Part shown: piece by piece, positions 45,717-55,160 of the stretch
How positions within the stretch are numbered: the stretch's first letter is position 1
How the letters are laid out: the number at the start of each line of letters is the position of its first letter
Origin: Arthrobacter oryzae
GTDB taxonomy: Bacteria; Actinomycetota; Actinomycetes; Actinomycetales; Micrococcaceae
NCBI RefSeq assembly: GCF_030812315.1
Contig: NZ_JAUSSM010000002.1
Span: forward strand, 558,001 to 622,000
Length of the DNA: 64,000 nucleotides
Direction: 5' to 3'
The notes under the pieces: generated by a model
What the model was told of the DNA's origin: nothing
What the model saw: the letters and a program-made list of their open reading frames with translations, nothing else
The model's database searches: none
Made by a program: the position numbers and the translations under genes

Positions 45717-47183
45717 TCAGGGCGCCAGGCCGCTGATGATCATGGTGACGCCGGCAATCAGCGCGACGATCCCCAAAGCGAGAACGCCCAACTGCAGCAG
45801 ACGGATACGGTGCGCCCGGCCCAAGCCGGCAGTGACGGCATCAAGCGGTTCCAGGCCGTAGGCGGAATTGGCGGACACACGTGGCCTGTCCACGAAATTT
45901 TCACCGGCTTCGGCTGCCCAGGGCTCGCCGGACGCGGATGCTGCAACCTGCGTGGCCGCAGGATCAGTTGCGGCCTGAGCCGCTGCTTCGGCACGGGCGA
46001 GCACCCCGGCCCGCCCCGTCACCGGCCTGCCAGTCCGTTGCCTTGACGGTCCGGACTTGCGTGTTCCCTTGGTGCCTGGCGGCTGCAGCCGGGGTCCGGG
46101 GTTGGTGACTACCGGCACATAGGAGGTCGCGGGCTTTTTCATCACCGGCCGGTCTATGCCCGGAACCTTCTCGAACTCCAGGGGCGTCACCATCGCAAGG
46201 TTGCTGACGGCTGACGGCTCGGTCTTTGGATGCGCTGACTGGCTGGTCTGCTCGGCCAGCTTCTGCTTGGCCATGGCCCGCTTGTTCAGGACGGCGGCAC
46301 GCTCGGCCAGGGCAATCTGCTCAGCGAGGATTTCGGGGTCCACCGCTTCAGGATCGTTCGCCGCGATGTGCTCCATCTTGGCGATCTGGTTCCTCGCCTG
46401 TTCGGCGAGGAGGGAACGTGCTGCGAGGGCCTGCTCAACGGTCATTCCATCAGGAAGCTGGCTGTCCGGGTTGGCCTGCGGGGGTTGTGCCTGCGTCGGC
46501 CTGGCCTGTGAGGGTTTTGTTTGTGGCTGTCCGGCCGCAGGGGGTTGTGCCTGCGTCGGCCTGGCCTGTGAGGGTTTTGTTTGTGGCTGTCCGGCCGCAG
46601 GGGGTTGTGGCTGCGGGGTTCCCGCCTGCGGCGAAGCCGACGTCGGCCGGGCTGGCTGAACGATCCGCTGTGCGGACGTGCGGGCAGGCGGAACGATAAG
46701 ATTGGCAGCCGTAGCCGGTGCGGCCTCGGCCTGAAGCTGCTGAAGGCGAAGCTGGCGGCGCGTCGGCGGACCGCCGCCGGCAAGCCGTTCTTCCTTCTCT
46801 GCCAGTTCCTTGATGGTGCGCAGGGCAGCACGGTCCCGTGCCCTGCTCTGTGAGGAACGCTCGGCTCCGGTCGGAGGACGCACGGAGTCCACCGGGCCTG
46901 GAGCCACACGCCGGATCCGGCCGGTCCCGGCGCCGGGGTGGTCCGTGCCGGCACCCGAGCCGGTTTCGCCGGGTTGCGTCCCGGGTCCGGGCTTGGTCGT
47001 CACATCAACGTTCTTCAGCGCATCGCCGCGGGCAGGTGCGGGTGTCGCATTGGCGGGTGCTTTTGAGGCAGGGGTAACCGGACGCGGAGCCGAGGGCTCC
47101 GCATCCTGGCGTGTTTCCGCGCGCTCATCTCTGGCCTGTCGCAATTCACGACGGCTGCGGAGGGGAGGCTGTTCCTGGCTCAT
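45717..47183 (-). CDS. Proline/glutamine-rich membrane protein of unknown function
   Basis: 488 aa. The N-terminal two-thirds is low-complexity (Pro, Ala, Gln, Arg, Ser) and cytoplasmic, with a central KxxLAEKEERLAGG coiled-coil-like stretch. A single C-terminal membrane helix (RIRLLQLGVLALGIVALIAGVTMIISGLAP) ends the protein, so it is probably tail-anchored. A perfect tandem 60-bp repeat encodes a repeated 20-residue GQPQTKPSQARPTQAQ-type segment. It lies between nadD and rsfS, where other actinobacteria usually have an LCP/LytR or similar gene, and may act at the cell envelope. No family recognised. Confidence 0.65.
   Translation of the reverse strand: MSQEQPPLRSRRELRQARDERAETRQDAEPSAPRPVTPASKAPANATPAPARGDALKNVDVTTKPGPGTQPGETGSGAGTDHPGAGTGRIRRVAPGPVDSVRPPTGAERSSQSRARDRAALRTIKELAEKEERLAGGGPPTRRQLRLQQLQAEAAPATAANLIVPPARTSAQRIVQPARPTSASPQAGTPQPQPPAAGQPQTKPSQARPTQAQPPAAGQPQTKPSQARPTQAQPPQANPDSQLPDGMTVEQALAARSLLAEQARNQIAKMEHIAANDPEAVDPEILAEQIALAERAAVLNKRAMAKQKLAEQTSQSAHPKTEPSAVSNLAMVTPLEFEKVPGIDRPVMKKPATSYVPVVTNPGPRLQPPGTKGTRKSGPSRQRTGRPVTGRAGVLARAEAAAQAATDPAATQVAASASGEPWAAEAGENFVDRPRVSANSAYGLEPLDAVTAGLGRAHRIRLLQLGVLALGIVALIAGVTMIISGLAP
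46481..46600 (-). repeat. Exact 60-bp tandem duplication
   Basis: Two identical 60-bp units (46481-46540 and 46541-46600), encoding two copies of a 20-residue Pro/Gln-rich segment in the membrane protein gene. Exact identity suggests recent slippage or a site of length variation. Confidence 0.95.
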
Positions 47184-47190
47184 TTAAAAC

Positions 47191-47928
47191 TCACTCGGTA
47201 CTGGCTGGTTCGTGTAATTCGGTAAGTGCGGCGCTGTGGTCCGGGTCTGACTGCCCGGCGTACAGGCCGTATTTCGCAATATACTGGACCACCCCGTCGG
47301 GTACGAGGTACCAGACGGGATTGCCTGCCGCGACGCGGGTTCTGCAATCCGTGGACGAGATCGCCATGGCGGGCACTTCCAGCAGGCTGACGTCCTTCCG
47401 GCCCATCCCGTCAAGGATGTGGCCCGGACGGGTCACACCCACAAAATGTGCCAGCGACCACAGCTCGTCGATGTTTTTCCAGGACAGGATCTGCGCCATG
47501 GCGTCCGCGCCGGTGATGAAGAAAAGGTCTGCATCCGGCCGTTGCGTCCGGAGGTCCCGCAGGGTGTCGATGGTGTACGTCGGACCGGGACGGTCCACAT
47601 CCACCCGGCTGACCGTGAAACGCGGGTTGGAGGCTGTGGCGATCACCGTCATGAGGTAACGGTGCTCGGGTTCACTGACCTGCTTGTGCGTTTTTTGCCA
47701 CGGCTGGCCGGTCGGGACAAACACCACTTCGTCGAGGCCGAACTTCGCCGCAACTTCGCTGGCCGCGACAAGGTGGCCGTGGTGGATGGGATCAAATGTG
47801 CCACCCATCACACCCAAACGCAGGCGGCGCTTGGCGCCGCGCCGCTTCAGGACGGCAGTGATGTTAGTGGCCTTGGCCGTGATCGTGCTTGTTCGGGTGC
47901 TGGCGGTGCGGGTCCGAGTGCTCTTCAA
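47191..47928 (-). CDS. nadD: Nicotinate-nucleotide adenylyltransferase
   Basis: NAD synthesis: NaMN plus ATP to deamido-[29 protein letters not shown] contains the nucleotide-binding [12 protein letters not shown] motif; [24 protein letters not shown] and [16 protein letters not shown] (ISST-R) complete it. The start is unclear: the frame goes back to TTG 47928 with a Thr/Arg-rich 35-residue N-terminal extension and no other start before the core. That TTG lies inside the end of the upstream membrane-protein gene (65-bp overlap). Start at or near this site is needed to keep the first strand. Confidence 0.92.
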   Translation of the reverse strand: MKSTRTRTASTRTSTITAKATNITAVLKRRGAKRRLRLGVMGGTFDPIHHGHLVAASEVAAKFGLDEVVFVPTGQPWQKTHKQVSEPEHRYLMTVIATASNPRFTVSRVDVDRPGPTYTIDTLRDLRTQRPDADLFFITGADAMAQILSWKNIDELWSLAHFVGVTRPGHILDGMGRKDVSLLEVPAMAISSTDCRTRVAAGNPVWYLVPDGVVQYIAKYGLYAGQSDPDHSAALTELHEPASTE

Positions 47929-48088
47929 CGGCTTCGTGCCGGTTACCCAGGTTGCTGTAGGACAGTGTCACGAACATCAGAACGAGCATGATCGCAAAGA
48001 TCACCACACCGAAGACCCACGGTTCTGCCCACAATGGAGCCAGTTCTTCATGTTCGGCGACGGACGCGCCCACCTGCTGCAGCAGCAT
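47864..48088 (-). CDS. Small membrane protein with His-rich tail, 74 aa
   Basis: ATG 48088 has AGGGGAG four bases upstream; a GTG at 48109 is less likely. One membrane helix ([21 protein letters not shown]), then a cytoplasmic tail [11 protein letters not shown] rich in His. Its end overlaps nadD by 65 bp. Sequences like this occur in the same place in Arthrobacter-type genomes, between proA and nadD; the function is unknown. The tail may bind metal, but that is only a guess. Confidence 0.7.
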   Translation of the reverse strand: MLLQQVGASVAEHEELAPLWAEPWVFGVVIFAIMLVLMFVTLSYSNLGNRHEAVEEHSDPHRQHPNKHDHGQGH

Positions 48089-48118
48089 TTTCTCCCCTAA
48101 AGAGTTCACACAATGACG

Positions 48119-48138
48119 ACGGCGGTACTTCCCGCCGT
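48119..48138 (-). terminator. Possible weak terminator after proA
   Basis: A 7-bp perfect stem ACGGCGG / CCGCCGT with a six-base loop, between the proA stop and the small membrane protein gene. No T-run follows on the minus strand (GTCATTGTG). Confidence 0.35.
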
Positions 48139-48168
48139 TCCGGACTTCTGTTCCATGTTACAGCGTTG

Positions 48169-49521
48169 CTAGCTGCGGATCTGGCCCTCGCCCTGGACTA
48201 TCCACTTGGTGGTAGTCAGTTCGGTCAGCCCCATGGGGCCACGCGCGTGGAGCTTCTGGGTGGAAATGCCCACCTCGGCGCCGAGTCCCAGTTCCCCGCC
48301 GTCCGTGAACCTGGTGGAGGCGTTGACGATGACCGCCGCCGAGTCGATTTCGGAGATGAAGCGTTCCGCGTTGGCAAGGTCGTTGGTGATGATGGCCTCA
48401 GTGTGGCCGGTCGACCAGCTGCGGATGTGCTTGACTGCCTCTTCGAGGTTGTCCACCATGGCAACGGCAAGGTCCAGGTCCATGTACTCGGTGGCCCAGT
48501 CCTCATCGGTGGCAGGAACCGTTTCGACGGACGCGGGCAACGCGGCTCGTACGCGGGCGTCGGCGTGCAGCGTGACTCCGGCCTTCCGAAGTGCCTCGGC
48601 GACGGCGGGAAGGACGGTGGACCCGGAGTGCACCAGGAGGGTCTCCACCGTGTTGCAGACGCTGGGCCGCTGGGTCTTGGCGTTGAGGAGGATGTCCACC
48701 GCCATGTCTTCAGTGGCAGATTCGTCAATGAAGATGTGGACGTTGCCCTCGCCGGTCTCGATGACGGGGACGGACGAGTTGTTGACCACGGTCTGGATCA
48801 GGTCCCTGCCGCCGCGCGGAATAAGGACGTCCACCCGGCCGCGGGCGCGCATCAGGACGTTGGCCCCTTCACGGCCGAACTGGTCCACCGTCTGGACAGC
48901 GTCTGCCGGCAGGCCAACAGAAGCGAGTGCGTCGCGGAGGACCCTGATGAGGGCCTCGTTAGTGGCTGCCGCGGCGGTGCCGCCGCGCAGGATGACCGCA
49001 TTGCCGCTCTTCAGCGCCAGTCCGGCGATGTCCACCGTCACGTTGGGGCGGGCTTCATAAATGGCGGCAACTACGCCCATGGGAACGTTGACCTGGCGCA
49101 GGCGCAGGCCGTTGGGCAGCGTCTGGCCGCGGACCACGTTTCCCACCGGATCCGGCAGGCCGGCAAGATTCTCCAGGGCGGCGGCGAGGGCTTCGATACG
49201 GGTTTCGTTCAGCGACAGGCGGTCAAGCAGGGCGGCCGACGTTCCGTTGGCGCGTCCGGCCTCTACGTCCTTGGCGTTGGCGGCCAGGATTTGATTCTTG
49301 CTGTCGATCAGGGCGGCGCCGATGGCGCGGAGCCCCTTGTCCTTCCAGGCACGGTTTGCGCGCGCCATGCTGCGGGCAGCGTGACGCGAACGGTCGGCGA
49401 CGGAATAGACGGCAGCCTCGACGTCATCCGGCGAAAGCTGGGCCTGTTCCGGCGTGGAAGATACCTCCGTGGAGTCGTTGGATTTCTCAGCGGCTTGGTG
49501 AATCAGTGCCTCAGTCATCAT
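48169..49521 (-). CDS. proA: Gamma-glutamyl phosphate reductase
   Basis: 450 aa. NADPH-dependent reduction of gamma-glutamyl phosphate to glutamate semialdehyde, second step of proline synthesis. Motifs: VPMGVVAAIYEARPNVTVDIAGLALKSGNAVILRGG, QTVDQFGREGANVLMRARGRVDVLIPRGG, and NAKTQRPSVCNTVETLLVH with the catalytic Cys. Downstream of proB by 23 bp (starts: ATG 49521 and ATG 49518 both possible). Length slightly long because of an Asp/Glu-rich N-terminus. Confidence 0.96.
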   Translation of the reverse strand: MMTEALIHQAAEKSNDSTEVSSTPEQAQLSPDDVEAAVYSVADRSRHAARSMARANRAWKDKGLRAIGAALIDSKNQILAANAKDVEAGRANGTSAALLDRLSLNETRIEALAAALENLAGLPDPVGNVVRGQTLPNGLRLRQVNVPMGVVAAIYEARPNVTVDIAGLALKSGNAVILRGGTAAAATNEALIRVLRDALASVGLPADAVQTVDQFGREGANVLMRARGRVDVLIPRGGRDLIQTVVNNSSVPVIETGEGNVHIFIDESATEDMAVDILLNAKTQRPSVCNTVETLLVHSGSTVLPAVAEALRKAGVTLHADARVRAALPASVETVPATDEDWATEYMDLDLAVAMVDNLEEAVKHIRSWSTGHTEAIITNDLANAERFISEIDSAAVIVNASTRFTDGGELGLGAEVGISTQKLHARGPMGLTELTTTKWIVQGEGQIRS

Positions 49522-49544
49522 TCAAGTCTAGGCGAACCGGCCCG

Positions 49545-50717
49545 TTAGACCAGAACCAGGTCGTCAACGTGAACAACCTCACGGTCAAAGCCGCGCCCAA
49601 GCGACTCCCCCAGCTCCACCGTGGAACGTCCCAGCATTTGCGGCAGTTCATCGGAGGAATAGTTGACCAGGCCCCGTGCTATGACGGTACCGTCGGGCGA
49701 CAGCATTTCAACGGCGTCGCCGGATTCGAAGGTTCCCTCAACGGCGGTAATGCCGGCCGGGAGCAGCGAGGTGCGGTTATCCCGGATGGCCGTGACGGCG
49801 CCGTCGTCCAGGATCAGCCGGCCCTGCACGTGCGCAAGGTGGGCGAGCCACATCATGCGCACCGACTTGCGTCCGCTGTTGACGGAGAACCAGGTTCCGA
49901 CGTCCTCGCCGTTAAGCGCTGCGGCAGCATTGGCGGTGGAGGTGACCAGGGCAGGGATTCCCGAGTCTGCTGCCATCGTGGCGGCCTCAACCTTGGTCTG
50001 CATTCCGCCGGTTCCGACTCCTGCCTTGCCGGGCTTGCCGATGTTCACGCCTTCGAGGTCCTGCGGGCCATCAACCTGCGGAATCCGCTTGGCGCCCTTC
50101 GAGGGCGGGCCGTCATACAGGGAGTCGACGTCGGAGAGCAGCACGAGGGCATCCGCGCGGACCAGGTGCGCCACCAGGGCAGAGAGCCGGTCGTTGTCAC
50201 CGAAGCGGATTTTGTGCGTGGCAACGGTGTCGTTCTCGTTGACCACGGGCACAACACCCAGGTTCAGGAGCCGGTTGAGCGCACGGAAAGCGTTCATGTG
50301 GTGGCTGCGCCGCATGAGGTCATCCGCGGTCAGCAGCACTTGGCTCACCGTTACACCGTGCGCTGCGAAGGCATGGGTGTAGCGGGCCATAAGAAGTCCC
50401 TGGCCCACGCTCGCGGCGGCCTGCTGGGTGGCGAGGTCCCGCGGACGCTTCAAGAGGCCCAGCGGCGCGAGGCCTGCCGAGATGGCGCCGGAGGACACAA
50501 GGATGATCTCCGTGCCCGCGTTGGACTTCGCGGCCAGCGCGTCCGAAAGTTCGATCAGCGCCTCTTCTGAGATTCCACCCTTGAGGCTGGTGAGCGACGA
50601 CGATCCGACCTTGACTACGATGCGGCGGGCCCTCGCGAGCATGCTGCGGTCGTCGGTCCTGGGTTCCTCGATGACAATTGCGGAATTATCGGTCACGTGT
50701 GGGGGTTCACTCCTCAT
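49545..50717 (-). CDS. proB: Glutamate 5-kinase with PUA domain
   Basis: 390 aa. Phosphorylates glutamate in the first step of proline synthesis; feedback inhibition by proline is known for the family. Kinase part: [14 protein letters not shown] at the start, [19 protein letters not shown] and [25 protein letters not shown]. The C-terminal PUA domain is [18 protein letters not shown] and [21 protein letters not shown]. The frame begins at ATG 50717, overlapping the obg stop in ATGAGGAGTGA; GTG 50696 has the same GAGGAG at longer distance and would also fit. Confidence 0.96.
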   Translation of the reverse strand: MRSEPPHVTDNSAIVIEEPRTDDRSMLARARRIVVKVGSSSLTSLKGGISEEALIELSDALAAKSNAGTEIILVSSGAISAGLAPLGLLKRPRDLATQQAAASVGQGLLMARYTHAFAAHGVTVSQVLLTADDLMRRSHHMNAFRALNRLLNLGVVPVVNENDTVATHKIRFGDNDRLSALVAHLVRADALVLLSDVDSLYDGPPSKGAKRIPQVDGPQDLEGVNIGKPGKAGVGTGGMQTKVEAATMAADSGIPALVTSTANAAAALNGEDVGTWFSVNSGRKSVRMMWLAHLAHVQGRLILDDGAVTAIRDNRTSLLPAGITAVEGTFESGDAVEMLSPDGTVIARGLVNYSSDELPQMLGRSTVELGESLGRGFDREVVHVDDLVLV

Positions 50718-52296
50718 TCTCGGTGGTCAGTCCGCTTTCCTTAAGCGGCCGGGCGGCCCGGCGCCCGCTGACTGATTCAGTCCAGATACCGGCTTTGCGC
50801 TCGGCTTCAAGCTCGGCCCGGGCCGCAGCCTTGGCGTCGCGGCGTTCCTGCTGTTCGTCGCGCTTCTGCCCGCGGGTGGGGCGGTCGCCGATGTCGGCAA
50901 AGCGGACGTCGGTGCCACGCGGCGAGGCGAGCAGTTCGGCGCCGGCCATCATGGTGGGCTCCCAGTCGAACACCACGCCGTCGTCTTCACCGATCACCAC
51001 AGTGTCGCCGGGCTTGGCGCCCTGCTTGAACAGCTCGTTTTCCACGCCCAGTTTGGCCAGGCGGTCGGCGAGGTAGCCAATGGCTTCCTCGTTGGTGAAG
51101 TCGGTCTGCTTGACCCAGCGCACAGGCTTGTCGCCCAACACGCGGAACAGCGGCTCGAGGTTCTTCTCTTCGCGGCGGATCTTGAAGCCTGACTCGTTAA
51201 CTGCCCTCGGGCGCAGCACAGGGGCGTGCACCTTGGGCGGCGTGGCAGCCACAGCATCCCGGGCGGCCTTGACGATCTCTGCCATGGCGAAGCCGAGCTG
51301 ACGCAGGCCTTCGTGGCTCGTCGCGGAAATCTCGAACACACGGTAGCCGCGCGACTCAAGCTCGGGCCGGACGAAGGCGGCCATGTCCTTGCCGTCAGGC
51401 AAATCGACCTTGTTAAGCGCCACCAGCCGGGGGCGGTGGTTCAGCGGCACAACCTCGCCGTCGGAGCCGGCATAGCTCATGTCAACCGCGTATTTTTCGA
51501 GTTCGGCTTCGATGATGGCGAGGTCGGAGAGCGGATCCCGGTCCGATTCCAGGGTACCGCAGTCCAAAACGTGGACCAAAGCTGCGCAGCGCTCCACGTG
51601 CCGCAGGAAGTGGTGGCCCAGGCCCTTACCCTCGCTGGCCCCTTCGATGAGTCCGGGGACGTCGGCGATGGTGAAGCGGACGTCGCCGGCCTGCACCACG
51701 CCCAGGTTGGGGATCAGAGTGGTGAAGGGGTAGTCGGCAATCTTGGGGCGTGCCGCTGACATGGCGGCGATGAGGCTGGACTTGCCCGCGGACGGGAAAC
51801 CCACGAGGGCGATGTCCGCAATGGACTTCAGTTCCAGGACGATGTCGCTGGATTCGCCTTCGATGCCGAGCAGGGCGAAGCCCGGGGCACGGCGCTTCTG
51901 CGAGGAAAGCGCAGCGTTGCCCAGGCCGCCAGGACCGCCGGCGGCCGCGATGAACTCGGTGCCTTCGCCGACGAGGTCGGCCAGGACGCGGCCGTCCTTG
52001 GTCTTGACGACGGTGCCTTCCGGAACCGGGAGGATCAGTGTTTCGCCGTTTTTCCCGCCGCGCCAGTCGCCCATGCCGGGTCCGCCGTTGGTGGCGTGGC
52101 GGTGCGGTGCGTGGTGGTAGTCCAGCAGCGTGGTGGTCTGGGCGTCAACGCGAAGGATGACGTCGCCGCCGTCGCCGCCGTTGCCGCCGTCGGGACCGCC
52201 CAAGGGCTTAAACTTTTCGCGGTGGACGGAGACACAGCCGTGACCGCCGGTACCGCCGGATACGTGCAGTACTACCCGGTCTACAAAGCTCGCCAC
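50707..52296 (-). CDS. obg: GTPase Obg/CgtA
   Basis: 529 aa from GTG 52296, six bases after AGAGGAG. Essential ribosome-associated GTPase. The N-terminal glycine-rich Obg domain starts [25 protein letters not shown]; the G domain follows with [19 protein letters not shown] (G1), [14 protein letters not shown] and [26 protein letters not shown] (G3), and NKVDLPD (G4); the C-terminal OCT domain (about 380-450) begins [19 protein letters not shown]. An additional 80-residue charged tail after it is typical of actinobacteria. Confidence 0.97.
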   Translation of the reverse strand: MASFVDRVVLHVSGGTGGHGCVSVHREKFKPLGGPDGGNGGDGGDVILRVDAQTTTLLDYHHAPHRHATNGGPGMGDWRGGKNGETLILPVPEGTVVKTKDGRVLADLVGEGTEFIAAAGGPGGLGNAALSSQKRRAPGFALLGIEGESSDIVLELKSIADIALVGFPSAGKSSLIAAMSAARPKIADYPFTTLIPNLGVVQAGDVRFTIADVPGLIEGASEGKGLGHHFLRHVERCAALVHVLDCGTLESDRDPLSDLAIIEAELEKYAVDMSYAGSDGEVVPLNHRPRLVALNKVDLPDGKDMAAFVRPELESRGYRVFEISATSHEGLRQLGFAMAEIVKAARDAVAATPPKVHAPVLRPRAVNESGFKIRREEKNLEPLFRVLGDKPVRWVKQTDFTNEEAIGYLADRLAKLGVENELFKQGAKPGDTVVIGEDDGVVFDWEPTMMAGAELLASPRGTDVRFADIGDRPTRGQKRDEQQERRDAKAAARAELEAERKAGIWTESVSGRRAARPLKESGLTTENEE

Positions 52297-52412
52297 GTGA
52301 ATCTCCTCTGTGCATAACCTGACCGTCTTGGACGCCCAAATTGATTGTAATGCGGTTAAAAGAACAGTGGAGCGGGCCATCATGGCCCGCTCCACCGGTT
52401 CAGATCTTGTTG

Positions 52413-52676
52413 TTACTCTGCAGCTGCAGCAGCAACGATGTTCACGACTCGACGTCCGCGGCGGGTGCCGAATTCGACAGCGCCGGGGGTCAGTGCGAAC
52501 AGGGTGTCGTCACCGCCGCGGCCAACGCCTGCACCCGGGTGGAAGTGGGTGCCACGCTGGCGGACGATGATCTCGCCTGCGGAAACTACCTGGCCGCCGA
52601 AGCGCTTGACGCCGAGGTACTGGGCGTTGGAGTCACGACCGTTGCGAGTGGAACTCGCGCCTTTTTTATGTGCCAT
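52413..52676 (-). CDS. rpmA: 50S ribosomal protein bL27
   Basis: 87 aa. [62 protein letters not shown] is the conserved L27 sequence. The N-terminal tail reaches the peptidyl-transferase centre. No cleavable N-terminal extension, in contrast with Firmicutes. 61 bp after rplU and 116 bp before obg, the usual order. Confidence 0.98.
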   Translation of the reverse strand: MAHKKGASSTRNGRDSNAQYLGVKRFGGQVVSAGEIIVRQRGTHFHPGAGVGRGGDDTLFALTPGAVEFGTRRGRRVVNIVAAAAAE

Positions 52677-52737
52677 TTGAAATGCCTGCCTTAAAAATTC
52701 TGGGGAATCTGCTGAAAACCTGAAAAGTAACGGAAGG

Positions 52738-53046
52738 TTACTTGATACCGGTGATCTTGACCTTGGTCAGTTCCTGACGGTGACCCTGGCGCTTCTTGTA
52801 CCCGGTCTTGTTCTTGAACTTCTGGATGACGATCTTCGGACCACGAAGGTCCTGAAGGATCTCAGCCGTAACCGTTACCTTGGCCAGGTCCGCAGCGGCA
52901 GACGTGACTTTGTCACCGTCTACCAGGAGCAGTGCGGGCAACTCAATGGTGCTGCCGGCTCCACCGGGGACGCGGTTCAGGGTAACGAAGTCTCCAACGG
53001 AAACCTTCTCTTGGCGGCCGCCTGCGCGGACAATCGCGTACACCAC
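52738..53046 (-). CDS. rplU: 50S ribosomal protein bL21
   Basis: 102 aa if it starts at GTG 53046 ([21 protein letters not shown]), which matches the family start and has AAGTGAG seven bases upstream; GTG 53058 would add four residues. The C-terminus ...[23 protein letters not shown] is typical. Binds 23S rRNA. First gene of the rplU-rpmA-obg-proB-proA block. It has a long leader of about 200 nt (see promoter). Confidence 0.96.
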   Translation of the reverse strand: MVYAIVRAGGRQEKVSVGDFVTLNRVPGGAGSTIELPALLLVDGDKVTSAAADLAKVTVTAEILQDLRGPKIVIQKFKNKTGYKKRQGHRQELTKVKITGIK

Positions 53047-53183
53047 TGGGGAACTCACTTCTCTCGACGTTTATTACTAGATTTGCGTGCGGAACCTGGG
53101 TCCAATTGTTTGGCCTGGCTCACGCTGTGCCTCAACGCCGGTGGATTCCCCGGGGGAACCCATGAGTTATCCCACGAACGATT

Positions 53184-53203
53184 CTGTTTGTAATTCCAAA
53201 CAG
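53184..53203 (-). other. Hairpin in the rplU leader
   Basis: Perfect 7-bp stem CTGTTTG / CAAACAG around loop TAATTC (plus strand order). It lies in the predicted 5' leader of rplU; it could be part of an autoregulatory L21 leader structure. Confidence 0.4.
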
Positions 53204-53251
53204 ACTGATCCGGGGTCATAACCCAAGTGTTGGCGTAAGCACCGAAGATCT

Positions 53252-53281
53252 AGAATACGCTAATTTTGCCTTCGGCCGCAA
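53252..53281 (-). promoter_or_regulatory. Predicted promoter of rplU-rpmA-obg
   Basis: Minus strand TTGCGG (53281-53276), 18-bp spacer, TATTCT (53257-53252). Transcription from near 53245 gives a leader of about 200 nt. Confidence 0.5.
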
Positions 53282-53369
53282 ATGAGGCTGGCTCCGGTGG
53301 TAGTACGTGATAGGCGCCACTCCGTGTAATACGGACTGGCACTGCAACGACTTCCGGAACCGTGCCCCA

Positions 53370-54962
53370 CTATCCTACCGGCTTTGGAACGCTTTCCGGT
53401 CCAGCGTGCAGGCGCGGCGCGTCGAAGAATTCCACCTCGTAGCGGCACGACTGCCGGAAGACCAGCCGCATGGCCTGCCGTTCCGCTTCCGACGCCGCCC
53501 GGGCGGCGTCATCGGTGATCCGCACCGCCTGCCTGGTAGCGGCGGCGAAGTCCTCGTCCGCGTACGTCCGCAGCCAGTCGGCGTAGGAGTGGCCCGACGG
53601 CGATCCGGCCGCCAGGAACTGCCCGTGCAGCGTGGCCCCTACTTCGGCGTACAGCCAGAAGCACGGGAGTACCGCTGCGACGAGCACTCCGTAGCTGCCG
53701 GAAACAGACGAGGCCAGCAGGTGGTCCACATATGACTTGGTCACCGGCCCCAGTCCGGAGTCCACAGTCCGGGTGCTCAGCCACGTCCGGTGCAGCTCGG
53801 ACTCCACCTCAAGGCATTGCTGTGCCGACCGGGCCCAGAACAGCTGCTCGGCCTCGGTGGGGGCGATCGCGGCGGCACGGGACAGCACCCTGGAATAGCC
53901 GTTCAGGTAGACGGCGTCCTGGGCAAGGTAGTAGGCAAAGTGCCGTTCCGCGAGGGAGCCATCGGCCAGGCCGCGGATGAAGTCCAGCCCGTAGATGTCC
54001 TCAAGGTCCGGTCCCGCGTCCTGCCAGAGTACTGCGGCGAACCGGCCTTCCGCCGGCACGTCCTGACCCCTGGGCGCCAGATGGTGGAAGTGGTGGACCG
54101 GGCCGTTGCCCGTTCCCACGTCCAGCGCTCCGGATTCCCGGAGCGCACCCTGCAGCCACGGCTTCACGGCACGCAACGACGCCTCCCAGTCCCCCAGCCT
54201 CGCCTGCACGGTGGCCATGGCGGAGGACAGCGAGCACCCGGTCCCGTGGCTGTTCGCTGTGGCGATCCGGTCGCCGTCGACCACCACAACGTCCTGGGCC
54301 AGCAGCCCTTCGGTGTTGACGAGTGCGTCCGGGCATTGCCCGCCGTCAAGGTGTCCGCCCTTCACCAGCACGGTGGTGCCGGCCTGGGCGGCGAGCCGTT
54401 TGCCTTGGGCCAGTGCGTCCTCCCAGTTGCCCGCGAGGGGTTCGTTGAGGAGCATCGCCAGTTCTGCAAGGTTCGGTGTGATCAGGTCGGCGAGAGGCAG
54501 GAGTTCACGCAGTTCCGCTTCGGCGGCCTCCTGCAGGAGCCGGTCCCCGCTGGTGGCGACCATGACGGGATCCAGAACCACGACGGCGGGACGGGCCTTC
54601 GCCAGCCAGCTGCGGACTGCGGCAATCACCGCGGAGTCACCGAGCATGCCGATCTTGACGGCGTCGATGCTGATGTCATCGCTGATGGCCTCAAGCTGGG
54701 CGGCCAGGAAGTCCGCCGGGGGAACGTGGACGGCCCGGACGCCGTGGGTGTTCTGCGCCGTCAGGGCGGTGATGGCAGCCATGCCGTAGCCGCCGTTGGC
54801 GGCAATGCTCTTAAGGTCTGCCTGGATCCCGGCCCCTCCGGACGGGTCCGATCCGGCGATGGCCAGCACGCGCGGCGTGGCGCGCAGGGCGGCATCTGTA
54901 GTTTTTCCGGCTGCCGTCGTGGAGGCCGGGGTGGGCAGGAATGATGAAGACAAAGGAGACAT
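53370..54962 (-). CDS. Bifunctional HMP kinase/phosphate kinase (ThiD) fused to TenA
   Basis: 530 aa from ATG 54962. The ThiD part (about 25-290) phosphorylates hydroxymethylpyrimidine twice: VLAIAGSDPSGGAGIQADLKSIAANGGYGMAAITALTAQNTHGV, LDPVMVATSGDRLL, LITPNLAELAMLL and SHGTGCSLSSAMA. The TenA part (about 320-530) has the thiaminase II fold: LWQDAGPDLEDIYGLDFIRGLADGSLAERHFAYYLAQDAVYLNGYSR, then CFWLYAEVGATLHG, and YADWLRTYADEDF. TenA salvages HMP from degraded thiamine, so both activities are in one pathway. Under TPP riboswitch control (54962-55046). Confidence 0.95.
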   Translation of the reverse strand: MSPLSSSFLPTPASTTAAGKTTDAALRATPRVLAIAGSDPSGGAGIQADLKSIAANGGYGMAAITALTAQNTHGVRAVHVPPADFLAAQLEAISDDISIDAVKIGMLGDSAVIAAVRSWLAKARPAVVVLDPVMVATSGDRLLQEAAEAELRELLPLADLITPNLAELAMLLNEPLAGNWEDALAQGKRLAAQAGTTVLVKGGHLDGGQCPDALVNTEGLLAQDVVVVDGDRIATANSHGTGCSLSSAMATVQARLGDWEASLRAVKPWLQGALRESGALDVGTGNGPVHHFHHLAPRGQDVPAEGRFAAVLWQDAGPDLEDIYGLDFIRGLADGSLAERHFAYYLAQDAVYLNGYSRVLSRAAAIAPTEAEQLFWARSAQQCLEVESELHRTWLSTRTVDSGLGPVTKSYVDHLLASSVSGSYGVLVAAVLPCFWLYAEVGATLHGQFLAAGSPSGHSYADWLRTYADEDFAAATRQAVRITDDAARAASEAERQAMRLVFRQSCRYEVEFFDAPRLHAGPESVPKPVG

Positions 54963-55046
54963 CCCTTCGCCGGTGCTAACCGGACAGGTTCTACGGGTGT
55001 GGATCTCAGCCGGCCCTGTGCGCGGCACCCCGTGTCAGTCCCCTAG
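54962..55046 (-). ncRNA. TPP riboswitch
   Basis: Conserved pieces in order on the minus strand: GGGGTGCC, CTGAGATCCACACCC, GAACCTG, TCCGGTTAGCACCGGCGAAGGGA. These match the thi-box: the CTGAGA and ACCTGA-like regions bind pyrimidine and pyrophosphate. The 3' end GAAGGGATG runs directly into the start codon, so ligand binding would hide the ribosome-binding site. Confidence 0.93.
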
Positions 55047-55066
55047 CCTAGCTGTTTTCCTTTAAC

Positions 55067-55132
55067 GACCTCGCGGGTACGGCCCGAACCCGGCGTATTA
55101 CTACGCCCGGTTCGGACCGCACCCGCGGGGTC
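55067..55132 (-). terminator. Large hairpin after rne, possible terminator
   Basis: Two long near-complementary arms, GACCTCGCGGGT... and ...ACCCGCGGGGTC, with an inner GCGTA/TACGC helix. On the minus strand it follows the rne stop by about 28 bp and is followed by GTTAAAGGAAAAC, without a clear T-run. It also separates rne from the TPP riboswitch. Confidence 0.5.
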
Positions 55133-55160
55133 GGTCGGCTGTGGGATCAGAGCTCTCGGT

